NCBI RefSeq assembly: GCF_039542225.1
Contig: NZ_BAABHS010000002.1
Location: 369,926-433,925 of the forward strand
Direction of reading: 5' to 3'
Length of the DNA stretch: 64,000 bases
Source of the DNA: Yinghuangia aomiensis
GTDB lineage: Bacteria; Actinomycetota; Actinomycetes; Streptomycetales; Streptomycetaceae
Positions 1 through 8,392 of this stretch are shown here, piece by piece. The position numbers and the translations under genes are program-made. The notes below the pieces were generated by a model. That model did no database searches, was not told the origin of the DNA, and worked only from the letters and a program-made list of their open reading frames with translations. Each line of letters begins with the position of its first letter. Position 1 is the stretch's first letter.

Positions 1-1
1 C

Positions 2-415
2 ACCGGCGTGGAGGGCTCGCTGCAGAGCTCGTCGGGCGTGTACGGGCCGCCGCTCATGACCACGCGCGTTGCGGGCACCCACGGCACCGCCTGGGTCGAG
101 TTCGACGACGTGTACGTCGGCGACGCGGAAGGCGACCGCAAGATCGCGGTCCCGGACGACCTGGCGAACCCGGCGCCCGAGCCGCCGCCCGGCGACCTGC
201 TGCACACCGCGTACGACCTGCTCCACTGCATGGGCATCGACCGGGCGCCCTACGCGCGCCTGGCGGGCACCTTCCGCGACCTGATCCTCGGCCGCGAGGT
301 GCCCGCCGACCCGCCGTACGCCACGTTTGCGGACGGCGTCGCCGGGCAGGCCGTGCTGGACGCCGTGCGCAAGTCCGCCGCGGACGGCGCCTGGGTGCCG
401 GTCGCGCGGGCCTGA
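2..415 (+). CDS. Gfo/Idh/MocA-type oxidoreductase, C-terminal part
   Basis: The reading frame is open from the first bases, so the 5' part lies outside the window. The visible ~137 residues look like the C-terminal alpha/beta lobe of the Gfo/Idh/MocA NAD(P)-dependent sugar or inositol dehydrogenase family. They include the typical closing pattern of a GQAVLDAVRKSAADG helix followed by a short WVPV tail. The Rossmann fold and catalytic Lys are off-window, so substrate cannot be inferred. It ends 63 nt before the initiator tRNA. The family call rests only on the C-terminal pattern. Confidence 0.7.
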   Translation, partial: TGVEGSLQSSSGVYGPPLMTTRVAGTHGTAWVEFDDVYVGDAEGDRKIAVPDDLANPAPEPPPGDLLHTAYDLLHCMGIDRAPYARLAGTFRDLILGREVPADPPYATFADGVAGQAVLDAVRKSAADGAWVPVARA

Positions 416-478
416 CGACGGGCCTGCGGCAATCGATTTGGACTATCGGGCCCGCTGCCGTACTGTTGTCTTCACCGA

Positions 479-555
479 CGCGGGGTGGAGCAGCTCGGTA
501 GCTCGCTGGGCTCATAACCCAGAGGTCGCAGGTTCAAATCCTGTCCCCGCTACCA
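479..555 (+). tRNA. Initiator tRNA-fMet (CAT)
   Basis: A complete cloverleaf with anticodon CAT and genome-encoded CCA at 553-555. Initiator hallmarks are visible. Position 1 (C479) cannot pair with position 72 (T551), and the anticodon stem has three consecutive G:C pairs (GGG/CCC) around CTCATAA. The T-arm carries GGTTCAAATCC. These features separate it from elongator tRNA-Met and the TilS-modified tRNA-Ile. Confidence 0.96.
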
Positions 556-675
556 CGTACGAGGTCCGGTCGCCGAACAGGCGGCCGGGCCTTCGTCGTT
601 ACTGTCACTCGATTGACATCTTTCTATCGAGAAATCGACCCTGACGCGTGCGTCCGATGATGCGACGATGGACGC

Positions 676-2658
676 ATGGGGGCAGAGCGGGGTCAAGGGG
701 AGCGGAGCGCGCACGCGCGACCGCCACTCGACGCTGCCCGAAATCGGGGCCACGCAACTCCCGGCATGGTCGCGGGAGATGACGACGGGTGGGGCGAAGA
801 CCCGGACACCGTCGTCCTGGACCGCGGCCGCGCCGACGCATTCGCCCGTGGCCGGGCCAAACGCCCCGACGACTACGCGGTGTTGGTGCCGTTCCGGTCG
901 CGCCGCCGCGGCTCGGGCGACGATCTCGCGGGCGGTGACGACCCGGGCCTGGAACCGGGAGAGGATCTCGACCGCCGCGAACTCGCCGAACTGGAACGCC
1001 GCTACCGCGAACGCGCGGGCCGCGACGCGACCGCGGCCAGCCGGCTCGGCCTCCTGCTGCTGCGCCGCGGCGACGCGGAAGCCGAGACGTGGCTGCGCCG
1101 TGCGGCGGAATCCGGCCACCGCGGTGCGGCGACGAACCTCGGCGTGCTCATGCACCGCGAGGACCGGGTCGACGAGGCACGCCGCTGGTGGCTGCGCGCC
1201 GCCGAGGCGGGCAGTCGGATCGCCGCGTTCTCGCTCGGGGCGCTGTTGTTGGACGGCGCGCCGGAGGATGCGGGGCCGCACGAGTCGGAGGACGTCGGCC
1301 AGGCGCTGTACTGGCTGCGCAATGCCGCCGAAGCGGGGCACGTCCGGGCCGCGTTGGTGCTGGGCGAGTTCCACGAGCAGCGGGGGCAGGCCGGGGCCGA
1401 GCGCTGGTACCGGCGCGCGGCTGAGGCCGGGCATCCCGAGGCGGCGTACCGGCTCGGCCGGACCGGGCAGGAGCGCGGCGACGAACGCGCCGCGGCGGCC
1501 TGGTTCTTGCGGGCCGCGTCGTGCGGGCACATCCGCGCCGCGGTGCGGCTGGCGCAGTTGCTGCAGCGGGCGGGCGATCTGCCGGAGGCGGAGAGCTGGT
1601 TCCGGCTGGCCGCGGAGGAAGGCGATGCGGCGGCCGCGCGGGCGCTCGGGTTCCTGCGCCAGGACGGCGGCGACGTGGACGGTGCGGCGCACTGGTGGCG
1701 GCGTGCCGCGGAGGACGGCGACGGGACTGCGGCGAACGCGCTCGGTGCGCTGCTGGCCGCCGAAGGGCGGGCTGCCGAGGCCGCGCACTGGTACGAACGC
1801 GCCGCGGCGACGGGCGAGTCCAACGGTGCCTTCAACCTCGGCCTGCTGCACGCCTCGCGCGAGGACGACGCGGAAGCCGAGCGCTGGTACCGGATGGCCG
1901 CGTACGCGGGGCACGCCGAGGCGGCGAACGCGCTCGCCGGGCTGCTGCTGGCCCGCGACGACGAAGAAGAGGCCGAGGTGTGGTTCGCGCGCGCCAGCGA
2001 AGCGGGCAGCATCGACGGCGCGTACAACCTGGGCATCCTCTACGCGCGTCGGCCGACCGCGGAGGGGGCCGCGGCGGCGGAGCGGTGCTGGGCGCGGGCG
2101 TGCGAATCCGGCCATCCGGACGCGGCGTTGCAGTTCGGCATGATCCTGGAGCGGCGTGGCGCGGCGGAGGCCGCGGTGCGGGCGTACCGGGTGGCGGCGG
2201 CGGCCGGGCGCACGGTGGGTGCGGTGCGGCTCGCGGCGTTGCTGGCGCAGCTCGGCGACGCGGCGGGTGCCGAGGACTGGTACGCGGCGGCGGCCGATGC
2301 GGGGCACGTCCCGGCCATGCTGCGCTGTGGTGTGCTGCTCGCCCGGCGCGGTGCCGAAGGGTCGGCGGCGCGGCGGTTCCGGGCGGCCGCGGATGCGGGA
2401 AGTGTGGCCGGCGCCTGGAACTTGGGCCTGGTGCATCTGCGGCGCGGGGATCCGAAGGGTGCCGAGCCGTGGCTGCGGGCGGCGGCCGAGCACGGGCACG
2501 GGCGGGCCGCGATGCGGCTGGTCGTCCTGGCGCTGAAACGGAGCGACGTGGCGGCGGCGGAACGCTGGTGCGGTCCGGTGATCGCCTACGGGCCGCCGGA
2601 ACTCGCGGCGCGCGCGGAGCGGTTGCTCCATGCGCTGCGCGCCGAGATGGCGTCCTGA
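676..2658 (+). CDS. Sel1/TPR-like repeat protein
   Basis: About 660 residues. The first ~115 are charged and low in complexity. The rest is a continuous array of ~34-36-residue helical repeats with the Sel1-like signature of GHxxAAxxLG followed by an AExWYRRAAEAG turn, about 14 copies from residue 115 to the end. Such arrays are protein-interaction scaffolds; no enzyme domain is present. No signal peptide or membrane segment is seen, so it is probably cytoplasmic. An in-frame ATG at 766 is an alternative start, since neither start has a strong ribosome site. It follows the initiator tRNA and ends convergently with the importer operon. Specific partners are unknown. Confidence 0.8.
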   Translation: MGAERGQGERSAHARPPLDAARNRGHATPGMVAGDDDGWGEDPDTVVLDRGRADAFARGRAKRPDDYAVLVPFRSRRRGSGDDLAGGDDPGLEPGEDLDRRELAELERRYRERAGRDATAASRLGLLLLRRGDAEAETWLRRAAESGHRGAATNLGVLMHREDRVDEARRWWLRAAEAGSRIAAFSLGALLLDGAPEDAGPHESEDVGQALYWLRNAAEAGHVRAALVLGEFHEQRGQAGAERWYRRAAEAGHPEAAYRLGRTGQERGDERAAAAWFLRAASCGHIRAAVRLAQLLQRAGDLPEAESWFRLAAEEGDAAAARALGFLRQDGGDVDGAAHWWRRAAEDGDGTAANALGALLAAEGRAAEAAHWYERAAATGESNGAFNLGLLHASREDDAEAERWYRMAAYAGHAEAANALAGLLLARDDEEEAEVWFARASEAGSIDGAYNLGILYARRPTAEGAAAAERCWARACESGHPDAALQFGMILERRGAAEAAVRAYRVAAAAGRTVGAVRLAALLAQLGDAAGAEDWYAAAADAGHVPAMLRCGVLLARRGAEGSAARRFRAAADAGSVAGAWNLGLVHLRRGDPKGAEPWLRAAAEHGHGRAAMRLVVLALKRSDVAAAERWCGPVIAYGPPELAARAERLLHALRAEMAS

Positions 2659-2682
2659 TCCGGGCGTCCCGCGTCGACGCGA

Positions 2683-2714
2683 CGCGGCACCGGCCTGTGC
2701 AGGCCGGTGCCGCG
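2683..2714. terminator. Bidirectional hairpin between convergent genes
   Basis: A perfect 15-bp GC-rich inverted repeat (arms 2683-2697 and 2700-2714) with a 2-nt centre, in the 73-nt gap between the Sel1 protein and the substrate-binding protein gene. There is no T-tract, as is usual in high-GC actinobacteria. It could end transcription from both sides. Confidence 0.7.
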
Positions 2715-2731
2715 GAGGTGCGGGGTGCGGG

Positions 2732-3880
2732 TCAGCCGTTGTGGCCGACGGCTTCCGCGTAGAAGGACCGGTCCACGAGCTTGTCCTCGGGCAGCGCCGG
2801 TGCTTCGACGACCTTGCCGGCGACGAACTGCTCCTGGGCCTTGTCGACGGTGCCCTTGCGGATCTCCCAGTCGGTCACCAGGGACGGCACGGCCGACAGC
2901 AGTTCGGGCTTGCTGCCGAGCGTGGTGGCGAGTTCCTGGACGAACGCCGGGTCGGACTTGTAGTCGCCGGCGAAGTAGGTGTTGATCGTGCGGATCAGCG
3001 CCCGCGCGAACGCGACGCCGGCGTCGCGGTTCTTCTCCAGCAGGTTCGGGCCGTAGAGGAAGCCGCCGATCGGCTCGCCGGCGGGCTGGCCGCCGAGGAA
3101 CGCGTAGCCGGGCTTGTTGTCGAAGTTCTTCCAGACCGGGTCGAGCAGCCAGGCCGCGTCGACGCCGCCGTTCTCCAGCGCCTGCGCGACGCCCTGCGCG
3201 TCGAGCTGCTTGAAGTCGACGTCGGTGGGCTTGGCGTTGTGCTTGTCCAGCACCGACGCGATCGGGTACATGATGATCGACGTCTTGCCGACCAGCGAGC
3301 CGAAGGACTTGCCCTTGAGGTCGACCTGTTCGGCGGTCTGGCCGTCCTTGAGGCGGGCCCACACGCCGGACTTCGACTTGGGGTCGGACGAGTAGTTGCC
3401 GAGGACCCACTTGACGTCGAAGTTCTGCTTTGCGGCGTTGACGAAGCCGGCCTCGGGCGCCGAGTAGAGGGCGTCGATCTGGCCCTTGGCGAGCGAGGTG
3501 ATGGCGTCGGTCGACGGCATCTGCTTGATCTCGACGTCGAGGTTTTCCTTGTCGAACTCGCCCTTGGCCTTGGCCATGCGCAGCGGGCCGAGGTATTCGG
3601 CGGAGAGCGTGCCCGCGGTGACGACGATCTTGGTCTTGGCGGCGAGCGGCTTGGGCGCGGGGGTGTTGGGCGCGCAGCGGGCCGGGGCGCGGGTGGGGGA
3701 CAGGTCGGCCGGGTCGGTCCAGCCCTTCTCACATCCGGCGACGGCGGCGACGGGCGTGGTGGGGGACGGGGCGGACTTGGCGTTGTCGGTCTTGTTCCCG
3801 TCGTCCGACGAGACGCACGCGGTGAGCAGTGCGGTGCACGCGAGCAAGACCGTGGCCACGGTGGTGTGGCGACGTGCCAT
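2732..3880 (-). CDS. NitT/TauT-type ABC transporter substrate-binding lipoprotein
   Basis: 382 residues with a lipoprotein signal peptide: positively charged MARRH, a hydrophobic core and the lipobox LLTAC (Cys ~22). The mature part has the periplasmic-binding fold of the NMT1/SsuA/TauA class, with an AEYLGPLRMAKAKGEFDKENL segment typical of nitrate, sulfonate, taurine or thiamine-precursor binders. Start ATG at 3880 has GGAGGA 8 nt upstream. It is the last gene of an ATPase-permease-binding protein operon, 76 nt after the permease. No assimilatory enzyme lies nearby, so the ligand cannot be named. Confidence 0.85.
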   Translation of the reverse strand: MARRHTTVATVLLACTALLTACVSSDDGNKTDNAKSAPSPTTPVAAVAGCEKGWTDPADLSPTRAPARCAPNTPAPKPLAAKTKIVVTAGTLSAEYLGPLRMAKAKGEFDKENLDVEIKQMPSTDAITSLAKGQIDALYSAPEAGFVNAAKQNFDVKWVLGNYSSDPKSKSGVWARLKDGQTAEQVDLKGKSFGSLVGKTSIIMYPIASVLDKHNAKPTDVDFKQLDAQGVAQALENGGVDAAWLLDPVWKNFDNKPGYAFLGGQPAGEPIGGFLYGPNLLEKNRDAGVAFARALIRTINTYFAGDYKSDPAFVQELATTLGSKPELLSAVPSLVTDWEIRKGTVDKAQEQFVAGKVVEAPALPEDKLVDRSFYAEAVGHNG

Positions 3881-3956
3881 GAGGGTTTCCTCCGGGGGAC
3901 ATGAGGTGTGGAGCAGACCGCCGCCGGGGCTGCGGTGGTCCGGCCGTGCGTGCGGC

Positions 3957-4952
3957 TCAGCTGCCGCCGGCGCCGCGGCGGTCGGGTGCCCACGGGGTGA
4001 GCAGCCGGCCGATGAAGCGGACGAGTTCGGAGAAGGCGACGCCCACGATGGCGACGACGATGATGCCGACGTACATCGCGCGGTTGTCGAAGAGTTCCTT
4101 GGCGTTGAAGATCAGGTAGCCGAGGCCGTCGCGGTTCGGCGAGGCGATGCCCTCGGACGCGACGATGACGAGTACCGCCATCCCGGACGCGAGGCGCAGA
4201 CCGACGACCACCTGGGGCAGCGAGGCCGGGATGAGGATGTGCCGGTACATCTGCCACCGCCCGGCGCCGAAGACCGTCGCGGCTTCGCGGTAGCCCTCGG
4301 GGACGGTGAGGACCGACGCCATCGTCTGGATCCACACCACGAAGAAGACCGTGACGGCGATCAGGACGATGTGCGGGGTCTCGCCGAGGCCGAAGATGAT
4401 GAGGAAGACCGGCAGCAGGGCGAGCTTGGGGACGACGTACAGGGCGTCCAGCATCGGTTCGAGGGCGGCGCGGACCAGCGGCATCGAGCCGGTGAGCAGG
4501 CCGACGGCGTAGCCCGCGAACGCGCCGAGGGTGAAGCCGAGCAGGGCGCGGCGCACGGTGGCCCAGATGTCCGGCCACAGCTTGCCGTCCACGAGCCGGT
4601 CCCAGCCGTCCTGGAAGATCGTCTGCGGCGCCGGGTAGAGCCGCGAGTCGATCCAGTTCTGCTGGACGGCGAGCTGCCACCACAGGATCAGCAGCAGCGG
4701 CACGGCGATGCCGAGGCCGATCTCCAGCACCCGGCGGCGGACGCGGGTCTTGCCCGGGTCGAGTTCGGCGGGGCCGGGCGCGCGGACGAGGAGCAGGCCG
4801 GGCTTGGCGGCGGCGGACGCCGCGGGCCGGGCGGCCTTGTCGGTCCCGCCGGACCGGGGGGCCGGGGGCGCTGTACTGCCGGTGGCATCGGCGGACTTCG
4901 CCCCCGGTTCGGCGCCGGCGGCGGTGTCGTGCTGCGCGGTGTTCTCGGTCAT
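3957..4952 (-). CDS. NitT/TauT-type ABC transporter permease
   Basis: 331 residues. A ~75-residue Ala/Pro-rich cytoplasmic N-terminus precedes about six membrane segments of a BPD_transp_1 permease of the SsuC/TauC type. The EAA loop is visible as EGYREAATVFGAGRWQMYRHILIPASLP. The start ATG at 4952 overlaps the ATPase stop codon (ATGA), implying translational coupling, and GGAG lies just upstream. It forms the membrane channel for the adjacent ATPase and lipoprotein. The long N-terminal extension is unusual for this family. Confidence 0.88.
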   Translation of the reverse strand: MTENTAQHDTAAGAEPGAKSADATGSTAPPAPRSGGTDKAARPAASAAAKPGLLLVRAPGPAELDPGKTRVRRRVLEIGLGIAVPLLLILWWQLAVQQNWIDSRLYPAPQTIFQDGWDRLVDGKLWPDIWATVRRALLGFTLGAFAGYAVGLLTGSMPLVRAALEPMLDALYVVPKLALLPVFLIIFGLGETPHIVLIAVTVFFVVWIQTMASVLTVPEGYREAATVFGAGRWQMYRHILIPASLPQVVVGLRLASGMAVLVIVASEGIASPNRDGLGYLIFNAKELFDNRAMYVGIIVVAIVGVAFSELVRFIGRLLTPWAPDRRGAGGS

Positions 4953-5776
4953 GACGTGGCTCCGGCCGTGGCGGTCTCGACCTCGCCGCGCAACAGGGCC
5001 CACAACTCGGCCTGCATCTCGGCGAATTCCGGGGAGGTGCGGACGGCACCGGTCCGCGGACGGGCGAACGGCGGGACGCGTTCGGCGATGATGCGTCCGG
5101 GCCGCGACGACATCACCAGGACGCGGTCGCCGAGCAGCAGGGCCTCCTCCAGGCTGTGCGTGACGAACAGGACGGTGCGCTGGTCGGCTTGGCAGACCTC
5201 CAGCAGCTCGTCCTGGAGGATCGTCCGGAGCTGGGCGTCGAGAGCGGCGAACGGCTCGTCCATGAGCAGGATCTCCGGCTCCACGGCGAGTGCCCGCGCG
5301 ATCGACACGCGCTGCTGCATGCCGCCGGACAGAGCGGCGGGGTACTGGTCGGCGAACTGGGCGAGGCCGAGGCGGCCGAGCCAGTCGCGGGCGCGTGCGT
5401 CGGCTTCCTTGCGCGGCACGTGCTGGATGTCCAGGCCGAAGCGGACGTTGGCGAGGACGGTCTTCCACGGACTGATGCCGTAGTTCTGGAACACCATGGC
5501 GGCGGGGTGCGGCGAGTTCGCGGCGATCTCGACGCGGCCCGCGGTCGGCCGGACGAGGCCGGCGACGATGCGCAGGAACGTCGACTTGCCGCAGCCGGAC
5601 GGGCCGACGATGCAGCAGAACTCGCCGGTACGGATGTCCAGGTCCAGCGGGCCGAGGGCGTCGACGCGTTTGGCCCCGCGGCCGAAGTGGCGTTCCACGT
5701 CGGCCGCGTGGATCTTCACATCCGGTGCGCCGGCACCGCCGGTCACCGGATCCGGTGGCGTTGCGGTCACGTTCAT
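4949..5776 (-). CDS. NitT/TauT-type ABC transporter ATP-binding protein
   Basis: 275 residues. Walker A GPSGCGKST at ~48-56, a Q-loop (MVFQNYG), signature LSGGMQQR, Walker B ILLMDEPFAALD and switch His in FVTHSLEEA. These match the SsuB/TauB class. Start ATG at 5776 follows GGGAG by 6 nt. It is the first gene of the operon and transcribes into the permease with a 4-nt overlap. Two palindromes at 5829-5845 and 5874-5886 lie in its upstream region and are candidate operators. Energy coupling for import is inferred from the family. Confidence 0.92.
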   Translation of the reverse strand: MNVTATPPDPVTGGAGAPDVKIHAADVERHFGRGAKRVDALGPLDLDIRTGEFCCIVGPSGCGKSTFLRIVAGLVRPTAGRVEIAANSPHPAAMVFQNYGISPWKTVLANVRFGLDIQHVPRKEADARARDWLGRLGLAQFADQYPAALSGGMQQRVSIARALAVEPEILLMDEPFAALDAQLRTILQDELLEVCQADQRTVLFVTHSLEEALLLGDRVLVMSSRPGRIIAERVPPFARPRTGAVRTSPEFAEMQAELWALLRGEVETATAGATS

Positions 5777-5828
5777 CCACTCCCGGGAGCAATCGGAGGG
5801 TTGGTGCGAGGTGTTCGCCTCTCGGGGG

Positions 5829-5845
5829 TTTTCGGTATCCGAAAA
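5829..5845. promoter_or_regulatory. Perfect 17-bp palindrome upstream of ABC importer
   Basis: TTTTCGGTATCCGAAAA, with 7-bp arms and a 3-nt centre, 53 nt upstream of the ATPase start. Its AT-rich arms stand out in a high-GC region, which favours an operator. The whole 5777-6201 stretch between the divergent importer and helical-repeat gene has no gene; it holds this palindrome and a second one at 5874. No matching regulator gene is adjacent. Confidence 0.55.
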
Positions 5846-5873
5846 GTGATCACCGTCGTGCCGCGTGACGATA

Positions 5874-5886
5874 TGACGGGTCGTCA
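5874..5886. promoter_or_regulatory. Second palindrome upstream of ABC importer
   Basis: TGACG-GGT-CGTCA, 5-bp arms with a 3-nt spacer, 45 bp (centre to centre ~43 bp, about four helical turns) from the 17-bp palindrome. It may be another binding site or part of the importer promoter. The sequences of the two palindromes differ, so they need not bind the same protein. Confidence 0.35.
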
Positions 5887-6201
5887 GGTGAGACAAGAGA
5901 AATCGACGTTTGGGTCGACAAAGACACAATGTGGGATGCGGATGCGGGGGAGTCGAGCCGCGTACGGCAGGCTGGACGGCGAGGCGGGGGCCGGAGGTCG
6001 CGAACGGTGGCGGGCGCGGCGCGCGGATGCGGCGAGGGGGCCGCTCCGCCGACGCCGCCGCACGGCGGTGACCTGGGGCGGCGTCACGCGGATGAGCCCC
6101 GGCTGCGGCGGTATGAACGCCGTGCGGCCGTGGCGGTCCGGCCGGGGCGCGGCACGAAGTGGGCAGCGGCGGCACGACGGCCGCCGGACGGGAGGGGCGG
6201 G

Positions 6202-7695
6202 ATGCGGGCCGAGGGAGACGACGGACAGCGCGGAACGGATAGCGCGCGGGCGGAGGCGTCCCCGGGCATCCCGGCGAGCCGTCGGGGGCGGAGCGAGGAT
6301 GCGGCCGCGAAATCGGCCGTGGATGCGAGGGCCGAGGGCGGCCGGGCCGAGCGTTCGGACGCCGCAGCCGCAGCCGCAGCCGCAGCCGCAGCCGCAGTCG
6401 CAGTCGGTGCGTCGGGCTCGGGCGGCGCCGCGGACTCGGTCGGCCATGGTCCCGTCGGAGGCGCTCCGGCGGCGCGCTCCGCGCCGCACGGTTCTGCGGG
6501 CATCCGTTCTGCGGGCATCCGTTCCGCGGAAGCCGTCGTCGACGACGCGATCGCCGGACGCCCTTCGCGTGAAGCGGTCGTGTCCCTCGCCGCCGAGGCG
6601 GCCGCCGGATTTCCCGCGGCGCGCGCGGATGTTCTGCTCGCGTTGCTCCGCGAAGCCGCTGCCGACGGCCATGTGCCCGACCTCGACGCCGCTGCCGCCG
6701 CCCTCGCCGAACTCCCGCCCCGCACCCTGGTCGCGCTCGACGCCGCCGCCCGGCAACCGGGCGCGGCACGGGAGTTCGCCGGTGGAGTGAAGAGCCGCCG
6801 GGGGCTGCTCGGGCAGGGGCATCTTGCCCTGCTTGCGCTGCTCGCGATGGACGAGAACGGCGGCATCCGCGAGGAAGCCGTCGTGCGGTTGGCCGCCCGA
6901 CCCGGCCGGCTTGCCGCCGCGATGCTGGCGCTGCGCAGCGACGACTGGGCCGAGCCGGTGCGGCGCCGAGCCCGCGTGGGGCTGATGTGGCGGCTGGACC
7001 CCGACGAAGCCGCCGCCGTCGTGCCGATTCTCGACCTGCGGCGCGGCAGGTCACGCGCCGAGGGCATCTCCGACGTGTATCGGGACGCCTATCGCGCCGC
7101 GCATCTGCCCGCACGGCGTCACGGGCCCGCCCGCGACCTGGCCGCGTCGCCGACTCCGCCGCTGCGCCGGTTCGGCCACGAACTCGCCCGGGGTCTGGGG
7201 ATATCCGACGACAAGGAGCTGCTGCGGATCGCCCTGCGCGACCGGGACCACGCGTGCCGGTCGGCGGCGGGGCACGAGCTGCTGCGTCGGTTGCGGGGCC
7301 GGCATCGCGACCGGGCTGCGTTGGCGTTGCTGCGGGTGGACGACGCGGGTGTGCGTGAGCGCGCGGTCGAGGCGTTGCCGCCGATGAGCGACCCGCGCCC
7401 GTTGGCTTCCGCCCTTGCCGACCGTTCGCCCGCGGTTCGCGCCGCCGCACGCGGCCGTCTGGTCGCGGGCGGCACCGACCCCGCGAGCGCCTATCGCGCG
7501 CTGCTCGACAAGCCGCCGGGCCGCGGCCTGGTGCCCGGGCTGTTGATCGGGCTCGGCGAATGCGGTCGGGAGCACGATCTGGCGGAACTGCATGCGCACT
7601 TGGATGCCGACGAGCCCGCGTACCGCCGCGCGGCCCGCGCCGGAGCGGTGGCGTTGACGAGGACGTGGCTGCCCGAGGAGCACGGGGACCGGTGA
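6202..7695 (+). CDS. Helical-repeat (HEAT-like) protein
   Basis: About 497 residues from ATG 6202, chosen because GGAGGGG lies 5-11 nt upstream. The first ~140 residues are low complexity, with an (AA)6-VA run encoded by a hexanucleotide repeat and tandem SAGIR pentapeptides. From ~150 onward the sequence is a chain of amphipathic helices rich in Leu/Ala/Arg with motifs such as REEAVVRLAARP and VRAAARGRL, like HEAT or armadillo-type repeats. No catalytic motif, signal or membrane segment is seen. It is divergent from the ABC importer and convergent with the Fur gene. Function is unknown; a scaffold role is inferred only from the fold. Confidence 0.65.
   Translation: MRAEGDDGQRGTDSARAEASPGIPASRRGRSEDAAAKSAVDARAEGGRAERSDAAAAAAAAAAAAVAVGASGSGGAADSVGHGPVGGAPAARSAPHGSAGIRSAGIRSAEAVVDDAIAGRPSREAVVSLAAEAAAGFPAARADVLLALLREAAADGHVPDLDAAAAALAELPPRTLVALDAAARQPGAAREFAGGVKSRRGLLGQGHLALLALLAMDENGGIREEAVVRLAARPGRLAAAMLALRSDDWAEPVRRRARVGLMWRLDPDEAAAVVPILDLRRGRSRAEGISDVYRDAYRAAHLPARRHGPARDLAASPTPPLRRFGHELARGLGISDDKELLRIALRDRDHACRSAAGHELLRRLRGRHRDRAALALLRVDDAGVRERAVEALPPMSDPRPLASALADRSPAVRAAARGRLVAGGTDPASAYRALLDKPPGRGLVPGLLIGLGECGREHDLAELHAHLDADEPAYRRAARAGAVALTRTWLPEEHGDR
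6361..6402 (+). repeat. GCCGCA hexanucleotide microsatellite
   Basis: Six perfect copies of GCCGCA followed by one GTCGCA, inside the N-terminal low-complexity part of the helical-repeat gene. It encodes an alanine run. Copy-number change in units of six keeps the frame and would alter linker length. Confidence 0.9.
6492..6521 (+). repeat. 15-bp tandem repeat
   Basis: Two exact tandem copies of TTCTGCGGGCATCCG followed by a partial third. They encode repeated SAGIR pentapeptides in the N-terminal region of the helical-repeat gene, 90 nt after the hexanucleotide tract. Confidence 0.85.
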
Positions 7696-7838
7696 GTGAC
7701 GGGGGCCGGAGAACGCCGGGCGGGTGGGGCGGTAGCGCTGTGCCCGGATGGTGCGATGGCGCCCGGTCCGCAGGCGCGAGCGGCCGGTTGCCTCGGCGTG
7801 GCGAGAGCCCGTCCGGGGCCTGACCGCCTCCGGGCCGC

Positions 7839-8249
7839 TCAGCCCCGGCAGTCCGGGCACAGCCCCCGGTAGGTGATCTCCACCCCGGTCACCGCGAAGC
7901 CGAACGCCGCGTCGTCCGGCAGCAGGCCGGTGTCCGGCGGGGCCGGCACGTCGCGGATGGTCCGGCAGCCGGTGCACACCAGGTGGTGGTGCGGCCGGTG
8001 CGCGTTCGGGTCGTAGCGCTTCGCGCGCCCGTCGGTGGCGACCTCGAGGACCTCGCCGAGGGCGACCAGCTCGCCCAGCGTGTTGTACACGGTCGCGCGG
8101 CTGATCTCGGGCAGCCGCTGCCCCGCGCGCTCGTGCACCTCGTCGGCGGTGAGGTGCACGTGCTCGCCGTTGAGGACCTCGGCCACGACGCGCCGCTGCG
8201 CGGTCAGCCGCCACCCGCGTTCGCGGAGGCGTTCCAGAAGGTCGGTCAT
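7839..8249 (-). CDS. Fur-family repressor (CatR/PerR-like)
   Basis: 136 residues from ATG 8249. An N-terminal winged helix (LTAQRRVVAEVL, then EISRATVYNTLGEL) is followed by the dimerisation/metal domain with HRPHHHLVCTGC and a C-terminal CPDC pair, giving two CxxC zinc ligands. This is the PerR/CatR type of peroxide-sensing Fur protein. It is divergent from a monofunctional catalase, with two inverted repeats between them, as in the Streptomyces catR-catA pair. The expected role is peroxide-relieved repression of catalase and itself. Confidence 0.88.
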   Translation of the reverse strand: MTDLLERLRERGWRLTAQRRVVAEVLNGEHVHLTADEVHERAGQRLPEISRATVYNTLGELVALGEVLEVATDGRAKRYDPNAHRPHHHLVCTGCRTIRDVPAPPDTGLLPDDAAFGFAVTGVEITYRGLCPDCRG

Positions 8250-8274
8250 GCGGGAAGAGTACACCCCTACCAAC

Positions 8275-8311
8275 TTTGGAATCAGTCCAAATTCAGAACT
8301 AGACAAGTTCT
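8275..8311. promoter_or_regulatory. Two Fur/CatR-type inverted repeats
   Basis: Two inverted repeats of the same design, 6-bp arms with 5-nt spacers: TTTGGA-atcag-TCCAAA (8275-8291) and AGAACT-agaca-AGTTCT (8295-8311). Centres are 20 bp apart, about two helical turns. They sit between the divergent repressor (start 8249) and catalase (start 8393) genes and are AT-rich for this genome. Assignment to the adjacent Fur-family protein is by position. Confidence 0.65.
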
Positions 8312-8392
8312 AAGTTCGGATCTAGGTTGGAGTCCGTCCGCAGGCCGGGACGCCGCGACACCGGCGCCCGGGGTCCGAAGGGGAGTACTCGC

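Noticed and set aside
550..2631. 693-residue minus-strand open frame opposite the Sel1 gene
   Set aside because: Arg/Pro/Gly-rich shadow of a GC-rich gene; no start signal or domain.
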